Positions 1 to 8,163 are shown, numbered from the stretch's first letter. The stretch: DNA of 64,000 bases from Fodinibius sp036381435 (GCA_036381435.1 DASVCW010000022.1:1-64000), one strand, 5' to 3'. Translations and numbers: made by a program. The notes: a model not told the origin generated them from the sequence alone.

Positions 1-79
1 CCTCACCAAATAAGGATTCGCCCGATTTAAGTTGTGCCAACGCTTTTTCCTGTAGTTCATCTATTTCTTTCTGTGTCAT
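1..79 (-). CDS. IS256-family transposase, N-terminal fragment cut by the window edge
   Basis: Reading leftwards from the ATG at 79-77, the frame stays open to base 1 and encodes MTQKEIDELQEKALAQLKSG followed by ESLFGE. This strongly resembles the N-terminus of Bacteroidetes mutator-type (IS256) transposases, which begin with a short helix and then K-S-G-x-S-L-F-G. These are DDE enzymes that cut and paste their own element. Only about 26 residues are visible, so the catalytic part lies outside the window and intactness cannot be judged. The family call rests on recalled similarity of the N-terminus alone. Confidence 0.6.
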   Translation of the reverse strand, partial: MTQKEIDELQEKALAQLKSGESLFGE

Positions 80-140
80 AATTGTCTAAGTTAGTAAGTT
101 TTAAGTTATCAAACTCAGACAGAGTTAGATTTACACTCTC
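1..140 (-). mobile_element. IS256-like element, left part with putative terminal inverted repeat
   Basis: Upstream of the transposase start, the minus strand from 140 begins GAGAGTGTAAATCTAACTCT, which looks like a terminal inverted repeat of an IS256-group element. The boundary with the neighbouring DNA is placed near 140/141. The other end and the target duplication are off-window, so the boundary is inferred. The bases from 141 onward belong to the attC-like site, so the element appears to have inserted at its edge. Confidence 0.45.
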
Positions 141-257
141 TAACAAGGCGCATTAACGCGGACTTGTGGCAAATCTTGGTTTGGTGTTTTACCTTATTCG
201 CGGAGTTTTTGCTTCTTTTAAGCTTACAATTTTCAAGCCGGCGCTGGGTCGTTAGGT
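141..257 (+). other. attC-like recombination site (possible integron cassette border)
   Basis: This 117-base segment starts with TAACAA followed by GCGCATTAACGCGGAC and ends with CGTTAGGT, just ahead of the next gene. These match the outer R'' (..YAAC) and R' (GTTRRRY) boxes of integron attC sites. The length also suits long VCR-type sites. The inner boxes pair only imperfectly by eye, so the site may be degenerate. No integrase gene is in the window. Confidence 0.35.
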
Positions 258-269
258 GGCTAACAATTC

Positions 270-938
270 ATGAAAAGTTCTATGAGTTTACAATCTTCAT
301 TCGAAGAACTTCATAAAAAAGTTATCTCAAACCCTTGGTTAAAGTTATTTACTGCTATTGTAAGGGGCTGGCTAGCGGTAGGATTTATAATTCCAGGTTT
401 AAGAAAAATTTCTAACAATCATTTTGCACCAAACTTAAACACCCCTAATATAAAAGCATTTTTTGATGCCTTCTTCCAAGCAGCTGAGTTTTATATTTTT
501 GTGGGAATTGTACAGGTAATGGCCGGTATTTTTCTCCTCTTTCCTACTACAGCTGCTCTTGGAGCGGTACTTTACCTCCCTGTTATTTTGAACATATTTT
601 TTATAACTGTAGCGCTTGGCTTCAAAGGTACCTGGATTATCACCAGCTTAATGCTGTTGACAAATATTTATCTTCTTTGTTGGGAATTTGATAAGTGGCA
701 AGCGCTGGTGCCAGGTTTTATCCCATCAAACTCAAAAGTTAGGAATAGACATTTAAGCTTTTTGCCTACAATTATAGCCAGCGGACTTTCTGGATTTCTC
801 GCAGTTGGGCTTCTTTTTACAGCATTAGGAATTATTGAAGAGAATAATATTCGCTACCCAATCTTAATAGCAATTAGTTCACTTGTAGTCTCAGGTTATC
901 TTCTTTTCAAATATCGCATAAAATATGTTCATGACTAA
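270..938 (+). CDS. DoxX-like integral membrane protein, possible cassette gene
   Basis: A 222-residue, strongly hydrophobic protein with about five to six predicted membrane segments. It has a FIIPGLRKI stretch in the first helix and alternating small/aromatic residues, as in DoxX/SURF4-type four-helix proteins. That family assignment is weak and no catalytic motif is visible. The gene is markedly AT-rich compared with its neighbours. It starts 13 bases after the GTTAGGT box of an attC-like site. Its TAA stop is followed by a sequence (from about 949) resembling the start of that site. This is the arrangement expected of a horizontally acquired integron cassette. The function is unknown. Confidence 0.6.
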   Translation: MKSSMSLQSSFEELHKKVISNPWLKLFTAIVRGWLAVGFIIPGLRKISNNHFAPNLNTPNIKAFFDAFFQAAEFYIFVGIVQVMAGIFLLFPTTAALGAVLYLPVILNIFFITVALGFKGTWIITSLMLLTNIYLLCWEFDKWQALVPGFIPSNSKVRNRHLSFLPTIIASGLSGFLAVGLLFTALGIIEENNIRYPILIAISSLVVSGYLLFKYRIKYVHD

Positions 939-1078
939 TCTTAGCCCTAAAAAAGTGCATTAGCTCGGACGCAACTCAAGCTTGCCTTAGCCCTGCCCTC
1001 CGATCCCGCGTCTCATGCAGAGTAGACTTGCGCTCCTGTTTAGCTATATTTGAGTTTTAAATCTTTATGCCCCGGCAA

Positions 1079-1657
1079 TTAGTACATTATCTTATAAGCA
1101 CGGTCCCAGAGCGTTGAATCACCTTCTTTTAATACTTCAAGCAAGTCTCTCATCTCTCGCAAATAAACTTTTGCGAATCCGGGATCTTTTTCGATGATAC
1201 TCCTAGAATTATGAATCAAGTCTGCAAGTTTGACCGTTTTTGCTTCGGGAGATGCCTTTGCTGAATGTTGCCGGTCCATTTCTTTTCTTGTTCTCCTGTT
1301 GCCATCTTCGGGTTTGCTTACATCCGTGAGCATTTCTACCAGTAAGTAAATTTCTTGCCCGAACAGTGTCCGTACTTCTTCGAGTGTAGTCTTAGTGTCT
1401 TCAACCGTATCATGCAACCAAGCTGCTGCAAGCATTTGCGGGGTATGTGGAACACTTCGCACTAATTCAGCAACAGCCGCAGGATGAACGATATAATGCT
1501 TTCCACTGTATTTGCGCTTTTGATTTACTTCTGAATGTTTTTCGAATGCAAAAACCATAGCTTTTTGTTCTAGGTCAGTGGCATTAGAAGGTACACTGAT
1601 AATGCGTTTCAAGGAGGATGTGGACATGGCTTCGCTTTTTTTATTTTCATCTTCCAT
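1079..1657 (-). CDS. HD-domain small alarmone hydrolase (MESH1/SpoT-HD-like)
   Basis: A 192-residue protein consisting essentially of one HD domain like the hydrolase half of RelA/SpoT. Visible motifs are H41, YIVHP (H58), WLHDTVEDT (H82, D83, E86, D87) and KLADLIHN (D146). These match the Mn-binding and catalytic set that removes pyrophosphate from (p)ppGpp in small alarmone hydrolases. There is no synthetase, TGS or ACT domain. Hydrolysis of (p)ppGpp or a related nucleotide such as NADPH, in the cytoplasm, is inferred from the family. Translation could also start at M11. It is divergent from miaB and appears monocistronic. Confidence 0.75.
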   Translation of the reverse strand: MEDENKKSEAMSTSSLKRIISVPSNATDLEQKAMVFAFEKHSEVNQKRKYSGKHYIVHPAAVAELVRSVPHTPQMLAAAWLHDTVEDTKTTLEEVRTLFGQEIYLLVEMLTDVSKPEDGNRRTRKEMDRQHSAKASPEAKTVKLADLIHNSRSIIEKDPGFAKVYLREMRDLLEVLKEGDSTLWDRAYKIMY

Positions 1658-1850
1658 AATATGTATAGCTTTAATTCAAGTTTACATCCTACTCTTTAGA
1701 AAAGATTCTATCTAACCAGATTCGTAAGTAATGAGTAAAAAAATTATAATTCAAAATTCAACATTCATAATTCCTCTCCCCTTCATAAAAAGCCAATCAA
1801 TCCTTATATTTACCAGTTCAAATAATCAGCAATAAAAACATCCATCCACC

Positions 1851-3209
1851 TTGGACCAACGCAATTTTTATATCGAAACCTACGGCTGCGCGATGAACTT
1901 TTCTGACACAGAGATTGTCAACTCCATCTTAATGGAAGAAGGCATGAAGCCTGTTCAGGAAGCCGAAAAAGCAGATGTTATTTTTGTAAATACCTGCTCT
2001 ATCCGTGAAAACGCCGAAACCCGGGTTTGGAACCGCCTTAAAGAATTTCGCGGACTCAAAAAGCAAAAGGGAAACCTTACGGTGGGCGTTTTAGGCTGCA
2101 TGGCGGAGCGTATCCGGGACAAAATTATTGAAAAAGAAGGACTCGTTGATATGGTGGTTGGTCCCGATGCTTATCGTGATATTCCCAAGCTTTTAGGTGA
2201 TGTACATGGTGGCAAAAATGCGGTGAATGTCCAGTTATCGCTTGAAGAAACCTATGCGGACATTAAGCCGGTTCGTACCAACGATAATGGCGTAAGTGCT
2301 TTTGTAACGATTATGCGCGGCTGCGATAATATGTGTGCTTTCTGCGTAGTGCCCTTTACCCGCGGACGTGAACGGAGCCGCCCTGCTCAAAGTATTCTGG
2401 ATGAGCTTAAAATACTGAGCGGCCAAGGTTATAAAGAAGTAACACTGTTGGGACAAAACGTGAATTCCTACAACGACGGTGAAAACAGCTTTGCCGATTT
2501 GATGTACAAAGCCAGTCAGGTCAATGCAGAGATGCGGATTCGGTTTTCATCGCCTCACCCTAAAGATTTTCCTGAAGAACTGTTGCAAATCATCAATGAG
2601 CAGCCCAACCTTTGCAACTACATTCATATTCCGGCGCAATCCGGTAATAATGATGTGCTTGAACGAATGCGCCGCCCCTACACTCGAGAACAGTATTTGG
2701 ATTTAGTTGCGAAAATGCGCGAAATTATTCCCGGGGTTACCCTTTCGACCGATATGATCACCGGTTTTTGTGGTGAAACTGAAGAAGAGCACCAAGATAC
2801 TCTTTCGCTAATGGCCGAGGTACGTTATTCCCTGGCTTATATGTTTGCATATTCTGAACGGGGACGAACGCTGGCACAACGAAAATATGAAGATAACGTG
2901 CCCGAAAAGGTTAAAAAACGTCGCCTTTCTGAAGTCATCACTCAACAGATGAATATTCAGGAAGAGCTCAACAAGCAGGAAATTGGCCGGCGCCATCTGG
3001 TATTGGTTGAAGGCATCAGTAAACGTTCTGATGAACAGTTAAGCGGACGGACGGATACCAATAAAATGACTGTTTTTGATCGTGGTGATCTCAAAAAGGG
3101 AGATTATGCTGAAGTAGTCATCACCGATTGTACTTCGGCTACGCTTATGGCTGATGTGATTAAAAAGAGCAGTATTCAGGAGTTTGAACAGGATACTGTG
3201 GCTGTGTAG
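1851..3209 (+). CDS. miaB: tRNA-2-methylthio-N6-dimethylallyladenosine synthase
   Basis: A 452-residue radical-SAM methylthiotransferase that adds the 2-methylthio group to i6A37 in tRNAs reading UNN codons. The N-terminal UPF0004 domain carries the auxiliary-cluster cysteines C13 (ETYGC), C49 (NTCS) and C83 (GCMAER). The radical-SAM CxxxCxxC triad is C158, C162, C165. A TRAM RNA-binding domain occupies roughly residues 380-447. Length and motif order are normal for MiaB. The start is a TTG, because the conserved YIETYGC motif begins only seven residues in and no in-frame ATG precedes it. Confidence 0.93.
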   Translation: MDQRNFYIETYGCAMNFSDTEIVNSILMEEGMKPVQEAEKADVIFVNTCSIRENAETRVWNRLKEFRGLKKQKGNLTVGVLGCMAERIRDKIIEKEGLVDMVVGPDAYRDIPKLLGDVHGGKNAVNVQLSLEETYADIKPVRTNDNGVSAFVTIMRGCDNMCAFCVVPFTRGRERSRPAQSILDELKILSGQGYKEVTLLGQNVNSYNDGENSFADLMYKASQVNAEMRIRFSSPHPKDFPEELLQIINEQPNLCNYIHIPAQSGNNDVLERMRRPYTREQYLDLVAKMREIIPGVTLSTDMITGFCGETEEEHQDTLSLMAEVRYSLAYMFAYSERGRTLAQRKYEDNVPEKVKKRRLSEVITQQMNIQEELNKQEIGRRHLVLVEGISKRSDEQLSGRTDTNKMTVFDRGDLKKGDYAEVVITDCTSATLMADVIKKSSIQEFEQDTVAV

Positions 3210-3278
3210 CTCGATATTTATATCGAGAAGCAGCAAACAAAGTTTTGGTATCGAAATAAATTTCGATCTACATTAAAA

Positions 3279-3308
3279 AAGCCTGCCAATAGTTTTGGAG
3301 GCAGGCTT
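3279..3308. terminator. Bidirectional intrinsic terminator between convergent genes
   Basis: AAGCCTGCC (3279-3287) and GGCAGGCTT (3300-3308) form a perfect 9-bp stem, preceded by A-runs and followed by a short T-run. It sits between the ends of miaB and the DUF4382 lipoprotein gene. A second small hairpin, CTCGATA...TATCGAG (3210-3227), follows the miaB stop directly. Confidence 0.8.
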
Positions 3309-3335
3309 TCTTGACTGATCTAATTTTTTCAGATC

Positions 3336-4142
3336 TTAATTTTGGCTTAATTCTACAGTACCAATGTCATTAGTCTCATCCACTGTAACTTGTACTCCGT
3401 CGACAGATTCTGGCTGGTAAGCATCATTTCGCGGATCAATTGATACGGTATAACTACCTTCTTCTAATCCAATTAGCTTAAAATCGCCACTGGAAGTATC
3501 GGCAATGGTTGAAGCAAGGGTATCGGAATCAGCGATAGCATAAACTACAGGAAGCGCTTCTACCGGGGATACTGTTCCCGCAATACTACCTGTAATCGCT
3601 TTATTTGTAGCTTTGATAACCGGTTTCAAAAGATATTTTATTGTCGGATTATTTCGTCCCGTGGCCACAACAGACCGGCTGGCATCGAAATCGAGTAAAA
3701 TAGTATATTCAACATCCGGTTTAATTTCGGCATTGATGTTAAGCTTAACACCAGTTTGGGCTCCACTTGGAACCATCATGGCATATTCTTCCCCGTCTAT
3801 AACAACACTGTGCCCTTCTTGAGCTAAGATCAATCGAATCTGACTATAGGTTCCGGGCTCAAGCGTTGCTGATCCTAATACCGTTGTAGCACCATTTACC
3901 AATTTAAGTAAATTATAAGTTTTATTAGGTTCGTTAATAACAATCCAGCCTTTGCTGTCTTCCTCATTATTTACTTCAACCCTTTCAATAACTACATTTA
4001 CCGCATCGGCAGAATCGATGGGAGCATCAGTCATTTCAACGGTTAATGTTCCCATGCTTCCGTTAGTTCCGGTACCGCTGCACCCTGCAAAGAGTACAAC
4101 TGCCAACATACATACTATAGAGAGTAACTTTTTATAAAACAT
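3336..4142 (-). CDS. DUF4382-type lipoprotein, likely ECF-sigma regulated
   Basis: A 268-residue exported lipoprotein with a hydrophobic leader ending in the lipobox LFAGC (C21). Residues about 31-175 (GTLTVEMTDAPID, LEPGTYSQIRL) match the DUF4382 beta-sandwich domain. Residues about 182-265 form a carboxypeptidase-regulatory-like Ig fold (GSIAGTVSP...GSYTVSID). The molecular function of DUF4382 is not known. The gene is monocistronic. It is preceded by a two-part promoter motif nearly identical to the one ahead of the ECF sigma operon at 7950, so it is probably a regulon member serving the envelope. Confidence 0.8.
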   Translation of the reverse strand: MFYKKLLSIVCMLAVVLFAGCSGTGTNGSMGTLTVEMTDAPIDSADAVNVVIERVEVNNEEDSKGWIVINEPNKTYNLLKLVNGATTVLGSATLEPGTYSQIRLILAQEGHSVVIDGEEYAMMVPSGAQTGVKLNINAEIKPDVEYTILLDFDASRSVVATGRNNPTIKYLLKPVIKATNKAITGSIAGTVSPVEALPVVYAIADSDTLASTIADTSSGDFKLIGLEEGSYTVSIDPRNDAYQPESVDGVQVTVDETNDIGTVELSQN

Positions 4143-4199
4143 AATATCCCGTTTTTAATTAGTGTTTCTGAGATGATTAATTTCTCATTCCGTACGTTT

Positions 4200-4229
4200 G
4201 ACGAGCGAAAATCGAAAGGGTTACTGAAT
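4200..4229 (-). promoter_or_regulatory. Putative ECF-sigma promoter of the DUF4382 gene
   Basis: On the minus strand the sequence is ATTCAGTAACC (4229-4219), a 15-base spacer, then CGTC (4203-4200), about 57 bases before the ATG. The AAC core in the -35 element and the CGTC -10 core are typical of ECF promoters. The same two blocks with the same 15-base spacer occur upstream of the sigma factor gene itself (8067-8038). Confidence 0.6.
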
Positions 4230-4309
4230 AATTAAAAAATTTTAATATTATCCGTATTATTTTCCCGGAGCTTGCACCGATTTTAAATGTTTTTGCCAAA
4301 ATACAGAAA

Positions 4310-4510
4310 GGTCATCCCCTGCGCCCCCTTCTTCCGTAGGAATGCCTTCGGCAAAAGGGGGACAACATCCCATCTTTGATGGGATTTAAGAGTGATATAT
4401 TTTTTTAAATAGCAGAGAACCATAAAAAAGAATTAATTTCAAAACTACTTTCTTTCTCTCTTTGAAAAAGAGAAAAAAGTCCCCCTTCGAAGGGGGCGCA
4501 GGGGATGACC
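4310..4510. repeat. MITE-like palindromic element, copy 1
   Basis: A 201-base element bounded by a perfect 22-bp inverted repeat: 4310-4331 (starts GGTCATCCCCTGCGCC) and 4489-4510. It has a smaller hairpin inside (ATCCCATC...GATGGGAT) and no open frame. A related copy lies in the opposite orientation at 10364-10565. It fills most of the gap between the DUF4382 gene and the next operon. Confidence 0.65.
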
Positions 4511-4531
4511 GGTAAATTTATGAATGCTTGT

Positions 4532-5416
4532 TTATTTTTGACCACTCTTATTCCCTCTGTCAGGTATGTTGCCTAAACCCGGTATATTTCCGGGAGGGCC
4601 TCCCCCGATATTGCCGTTAAACAAGTTCTGAAGTATCTGCTTTGCGGGGATATTTCCCTCCATTTGCCTTGCCACTCCTTCAATCACAGATGCTGCCGGT
4701 AGTTGGCTTCGCATTTGAGCTGCTCGCAGCGCCGCCGGTAGTCTTTGCAGTTCATCGGCTCCGAAACCTCCTTTAAGTGCCCTGACTATCAGTTTCCCTG
4801 AGGCATCAGGTTGACTTGAAGCATTCGGGAGGGCCGGAAGGATACCCATCGCGACAATGATATCTTTGGGCGTAGCAATTGCAAGTAAAGACTGATCGCT
4901 GATTTGAGACAGAATATTGCTTACTGCTTCAGGCGATACATTTCGAATAATAGATTTTGAGGTAACTTTGGTCATTTTAGTCCGAAACTCGTCTTGGGCC
5001 ATGCCCCCTTCAGTACGATTGATCATTTGCTGTATCTCAGGCCGGCCCATCCACTCATCTATCACACCGGCAGATTTTACAACACTTTGTTGAATATGAT
5101 TAACAACGGGAATGATACGGTCCCCTGAAATGCCTTTTGATATGCCCTCCAGTGCCTTCTGAATCACCATGTTCGCCGGTAAGCTTTGTTCTGACATTGC
5201 GATTGCCGTTCCAACAATCTTCCTGAAGTGTTGTTCGCTGATGTTCTCTGCCTCCAGCCCGCTTTGAAGCTCAGCCAGTAATGCTGATTCAACTCCCAAT
5301 TCTTGCGCTCTTTGAACGAGCCCAGAATTGCCCTCCTGTGCATAAGAGGTACCTGCAACGGTTACCAGCAGTAAGGCGGTACAAAGTGCCCAAATTATCT
5401 TTTTATAAGTTTCCAT
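4532..5416 (-). CDS. Uncharacterised secreted helical protein of the ECF operon
   Basis: A 294-residue protein with a clear signal peptide (cleavage near SYAQ, residue 26). It has a long alpha-helical, Q/A/S-rich body with no recognised domain. The glycine/proline-rich tail repeats GNIPGLGNIPDRGN. It is the last gene of the sigma/anti-sigma/barrel operon, 12 bases after the barrel gene, and is therefore likely co-expressed and periplasmic or surface-exposed. Nothing points to catalysis. A structural or partner role for the adjacent barrel is a guess from position only. Confidence 0.7.
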   Translation of the reverse strand: METYKKIIWALCTALLLVTVAGTSYAQEGNSGLVQRAQELGVESALLAELQSGLEAENISEQHFRKIVGTAIAMSEQSLPANMVIQKALEGISKGISGDRIIPVVNHIQQSVVKSAGVIDEWMGRPEIQQMINRTEGGMAQDEFRTKMTKVTSKSIIRNVSPEAVSNILSQISDQSLLAIATPKDIIVAMGILPALPNASSQPDASGKLIVRALKGGFGADELQRLPAALRAAQMRSQLPAASVIEGVARQMEGNIPAKQILQNLFNGNIGGGPPGNIPGLGNIPDRGNKSGQK

Positions 5417-5428
5417 AATGTTGATTTT

Positions 5429-6691
5429 TTATTCGACCAGTAAAACTGCATTCTCGCTTCCAAATCCATCGCTCACTGTATAAATATCATCAGCAAATTT
5501 CAGCCATTCTTCTGTATTGCCCTGAACTCTGAGAATTTTATACTCATAAGCTCCGACGGATAACATCAGTTCTGTGCTGTACAGATTATCTGATTGTTCA
5601 CTAAGGGGAATTCCTGCCCTATTCCAATTATTGAAATCACCAACCACGTATAAGCGGCCTTCTCCCGAGTAATGAATTCGCACTTGCTGGCTGTCTTCAT
5701 TCAGATTCCACTCGGGAGAAATTATTTTTTTATCGTTTCTGAATTCTGGTTCAAAGCTAAATCTTAGGCCTCCTGATACTTGATAATCGGTTACATCCGG
5801 TTGTGAAGCGGCTGAATTAAAATATAGACCTTCCGCCTCAGCAAAGAGTGTAAACTGCTCATTAACCGGTACTGAACTGTTGATCCCGAATCGTAAAATC
5901 CGGTTAGTATTCGTTTCTGTATATGAGGTTGAAGATCCTGGCCCCGCCGGGGGAAATCCTGCCGGAGGCCCTCCTCCACCGGTTGTTACAGTAGATTCAT
6001 ACTGGTATTGCTGCAATCCAAAAGTGAATGTAACCGCAGAACCGTTTCGGAAGTGATAACCCGCTCCTGCCTGCCCGTTAAATCCTGTTTGTATTGACGG
6101 CAATGTATTAAGGCTTCCATATAAACCTGCTGTTAATTGCCAGCGGTAGCTGGGCCAGACCTCAAACTCTAATCCATACAAATCAAAACGACTGTACCCG
6201 TTTTGCTCATCAGCATAATCCTGATAGCTTCTGAAGCTCGAACCCGCTTTAAATCTCATCAAGGTAAATGGTGAAATAAACCAAGTTATTTTCGGCTGAA
6301 TCCATGTTAAGGTCCGGCTATACGAGCTGCTTAAGTAACTCGCGCCTGTATTAATCCCCAAACTTAAGCTGCTTGTCAAGCGGTAATTATAATTAATCAG
6401 GCCTAAACCGCCCTTTAAAGGATCGGTCTGACTATTAAAGATAGGTTCATACAAAAACCCACCGGTAACAGACACAGAATGGTTATTTTTATACCAATAA
6501 GTTTGGCCTAAGAGTGACGTGAAGTTATAAGCTGATTCTAATCCTGAATTCCACTCCGATAAAAACGGATTTAAATAGCTGTTTGTAGAATAGCCTACCT
6601 GCGTATTCAGCGATATGACGGTCTGCCACTGTTGACTTCGGCCAACGGTTGCTGCAACACAAAGAATTATAGCTAACAGGATAAATCTCAT
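5429..6691 (-). CDS. Outer-membrane beta-barrel with C-terminal glycogen-binding-like (CBM48/AMPK) domain
   Basis: A 420-residue protein. A signal peptide (about residues 1-19) is followed by roughly 300 residues of alternating amphipathic strands with aromatic girdles, typical of an outer-membrane barrel. Residues about 338-420 form a CBM48/AMPK-beta-like E-set domain: VVGDFNNWNRAGIPL, then GAYEYKIL and ending SDGFGSENAVLLVE. The last motif closely matches the end of the adjacent anti-sigma factor (SDGFGNKNAVIYL), so the two domains are probably paralogous. The start overlaps the anti-sigma stop (ATGA), implying translational coupling. Where the C-terminal domain sits and what it binds are unknown. 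Confidence 0.75.
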   Translation of the reverse strand: MRFILLAIILCVAATVGRSQQWQTVISLNTQVGYSTNSYLNPFLSEWNSGLESAYNFTSLLGQTYWYKNNHSVSVTGGFLYEPIFNSQTDPLKGGLGLINYNYRLTSSLSLGINTGASYLSSSYSRTLTWIQPKITWFISPFTLMRFKAGSSFRSYQDYADEQNGYSRFDLYGLEFEVWPSYRWQLTAGLYGSLNTLPSIQTGFNGQAGAGYHFRNGSAVTFTFGLQQYQYESTVTTGGGGPPAGFPPAGPGSSTSYTETNTNRILRFGINSSVPVNEQFTLFAEAEGLYFNSAASQPDVTDYQVSGGLRFSFEPEFRNDKKIISPEWNLNEDSQQVRIHYSGEGRLYVVGDFNNWNRAGIPLSEQSDNLYSTELMLSVGAYEYKILRVQGNTEEWLKFADDIYTVSDGFGSENAVLLVE

Positions 6692-7383
6692 AAGTAGATA
6701 ACCGCATTTTTGTTACCGAATCCGTCACTGCGATGCACCATTGCCAGCGGATCCGTTACCCATTCACTTCCGTTTCTAACAAACATATAGTTATGCTCAC
6801 CGCGGCTCATGGTAACCAAGCCGGTCCAGATTTTCTTACCATTGACCACTTGTTTTGACAGTTCTATAGGCTCCCAATTGCTAAAATCCCCCGCTACGGC
6901 AACCGATTCTGCCTTTTCATCAAAATATATAAACCGGAGCATCACTTCTGTTGCGGTTGAAGATACCTGCTGAACGGAATTCTCTAAATTAGCAATCTGA
7001 AGGAACTGCGCTTTATCCTGCTTCTTGAATGGCGAATACGAAAGGAATCCGATAATCAATAAAACCGTGGCAACGGCATAAACCGGCCGCCACTGGAGCG
7101 GCTGCGGTGCCCAGAGCTTTTTTAGCCAGTTCCAAACTGTTGATTCCCGAACCGCTTTTTCCTCTTTTTGAGCTATAAGGTTCATAACCCCTTCAGAGAA
7201 ACCTTCAGGCACAGAACTATTCTCCCAGGCAGATTCGCCCAAAAAGACACTGTTGAGTTTGTATTCAAAATGCAACATCGAGCGCAGATCTTCATCATCT
7301 GCAATCATATGCAAGACCTTTCGTTCTTTATCGGCATCCAGCTCACCGTTCAAATATCTGTAAATCAATTCGTCTTTAGTCAT
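6688..7383 (-). CDS. Membrane anti-sigma factor with periplasmic CBM48/AMPK-like domain
   Basis: A 231-residue protein. The helical N-terminus (YRYLNGELDADKERKVLHMI) resembles anti-sigma domains, but without the zinc-binding HCxxC. One membrane helix lies at about residues 100-117. The exterior part, about residues 146-231, is a glycogen-binding/isoamylase-N-like E-set domain (VAVAGDFSNWEPIEL, RGEHNYMFV, SDGFGNKNAV). The gene starts 6 bases after the ECF sigma gene. The inferred role is to hold the sigma factor at the inner membrane and release it when the outer domain senses a ligand or the partner barrel. A carbohydrate ligand is suggested by the fold but unproven. Confidence 0.75.
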   Translation of the reverse strand: MTKDELIYRYLNGELDADKERKVLHMIADDEDLRSMLHFEYKLNSVFLGESAWENSSVPEGFSEGVMNLIAQKEEKAVRESTVWNWLKKLWAPQPLQWRPVYAVATVLLIIGFLSYSPFKKQDKAQFLQIANLENSVQQVSSTATEVMLRFIYFDEKAESVAVAGDFSNWEPIELSKQVVNGKKIWTGLVTMSRGEHNYMFVRNGSEWVTDPLAMVHRSDGFGNKNAVIYL

Positions 7384-7389
7384 AATGAT

Positions 7390-7950
7390 TCAGCTATTTT
7401 TTTCTATAAAGACTTTCAATTCTTTCTTAGCCCTATAAACACGGACTTTCAAAGCACTTTCGGAAACTCCCAGCCTGCTTGACATCGCTTTATACGTCAT
7501 TCCCGACTCGTATTTCATCAGAAAAGCTTCAGCATAATCGCTTGTAATTTTATTAAGGCCTTCTCTCATTATCATAATCCATTCGTTAGTTTCCATATTG
7601 TGATCCGGTGCCTTTTGATACTCCATCTGTTGCTCAAGATCATATTTACTTATCTCACTGAAAGACTTGTTTTTTCTGCGAATATTCTTCGCGTAATCCC
7701 TGCAATGATTCTTGGCAATCATATAAAGCCAGGAAGAAAAACGTGACTTTTCATTAAATGAAGGCAAGCGCTCATATGTTTTTACAAAAATTTCCTGTGC
7801 CAATTCCCTGGCATCATCTTCCTTATCAACAAAACCGTTAACTATATGAAATACCATAGGTGCAAAACGATCAACAAGAACACGATAATGATCCCGCTTA
7901 CCGTTCAGAATATCACGCACCAGCCGAATTTCGTTTTTATGATTTTCCAT
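7390..7950 (-). CDS. ECF-type RNA polymerase sigma factor
   Basis: A 186-residue sigma-70-family protein containing only regions 2 and 4. Region 2 spans about residues 22-92 (DDARELAQEIFVKTYERLP, then FSSWLYMIAKNHCRDY). Region 4 spans about residues 130-182 with the helix-turn-helix GMTYKAMSSRLGVSESALKV. It leads a four-gene operon with its anti-sigma factor, a barrel and a secreted protein. It should direct polymerase to promoters of the AAC/CGTC type. One such element lies directly upstream (8038-8067), suggesting autoregulation. Confidence 0.92.
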   Translation of the reverse strand: MENHKNEIRLVRDILNGKRDHYRVLVDRFAPMVFHIVNGFVDKEDDARELAQEIFVKTYERLPSFNEKSRFSSWLYMIAKNHCRDYAKNIRRKNKSFSEISKYDLEQQMEYQKAPDHNMETNEWIMIMREGLNKITSDYAEAFLMKYESGMTYKAMSSRLGVSESALKVRVYRAKKELKVFIEKNS

Positions 7951-8037
7951 TCTTTATACTTGTCTGCAGATAGCCAACCCTAAAATAAACATTACGCCTT
8001 AAACTCCAGACCGTTTTTCAGCATTATCTGCTTATAT

Positions 8038-8067
8038 GACGACTGTCATCACTAAAGGTTACTGAAT
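8038..8067 (-). promoter_or_regulatory. Putative autoregulated ECF promoter
   Basis: On the minus strand: ATTCAGTAACC (8067-8057), 15-base spacer, CGTC (8041-8038), about 88 bases before the sigma factor start. Both the blocks and the spacing are identical to the element ahead of the DUF4382 lipoprotein gene. Confidence 0.6.
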
Positions 8068-8163
8068 TTTATAATTGATTTAGCTCTTTCCCGAAACGTT
8101 TAGCTCTTCTAATGAATTAATAGTATATCGAAACAAAACTATTGATTTAAAATTGGGGATATT

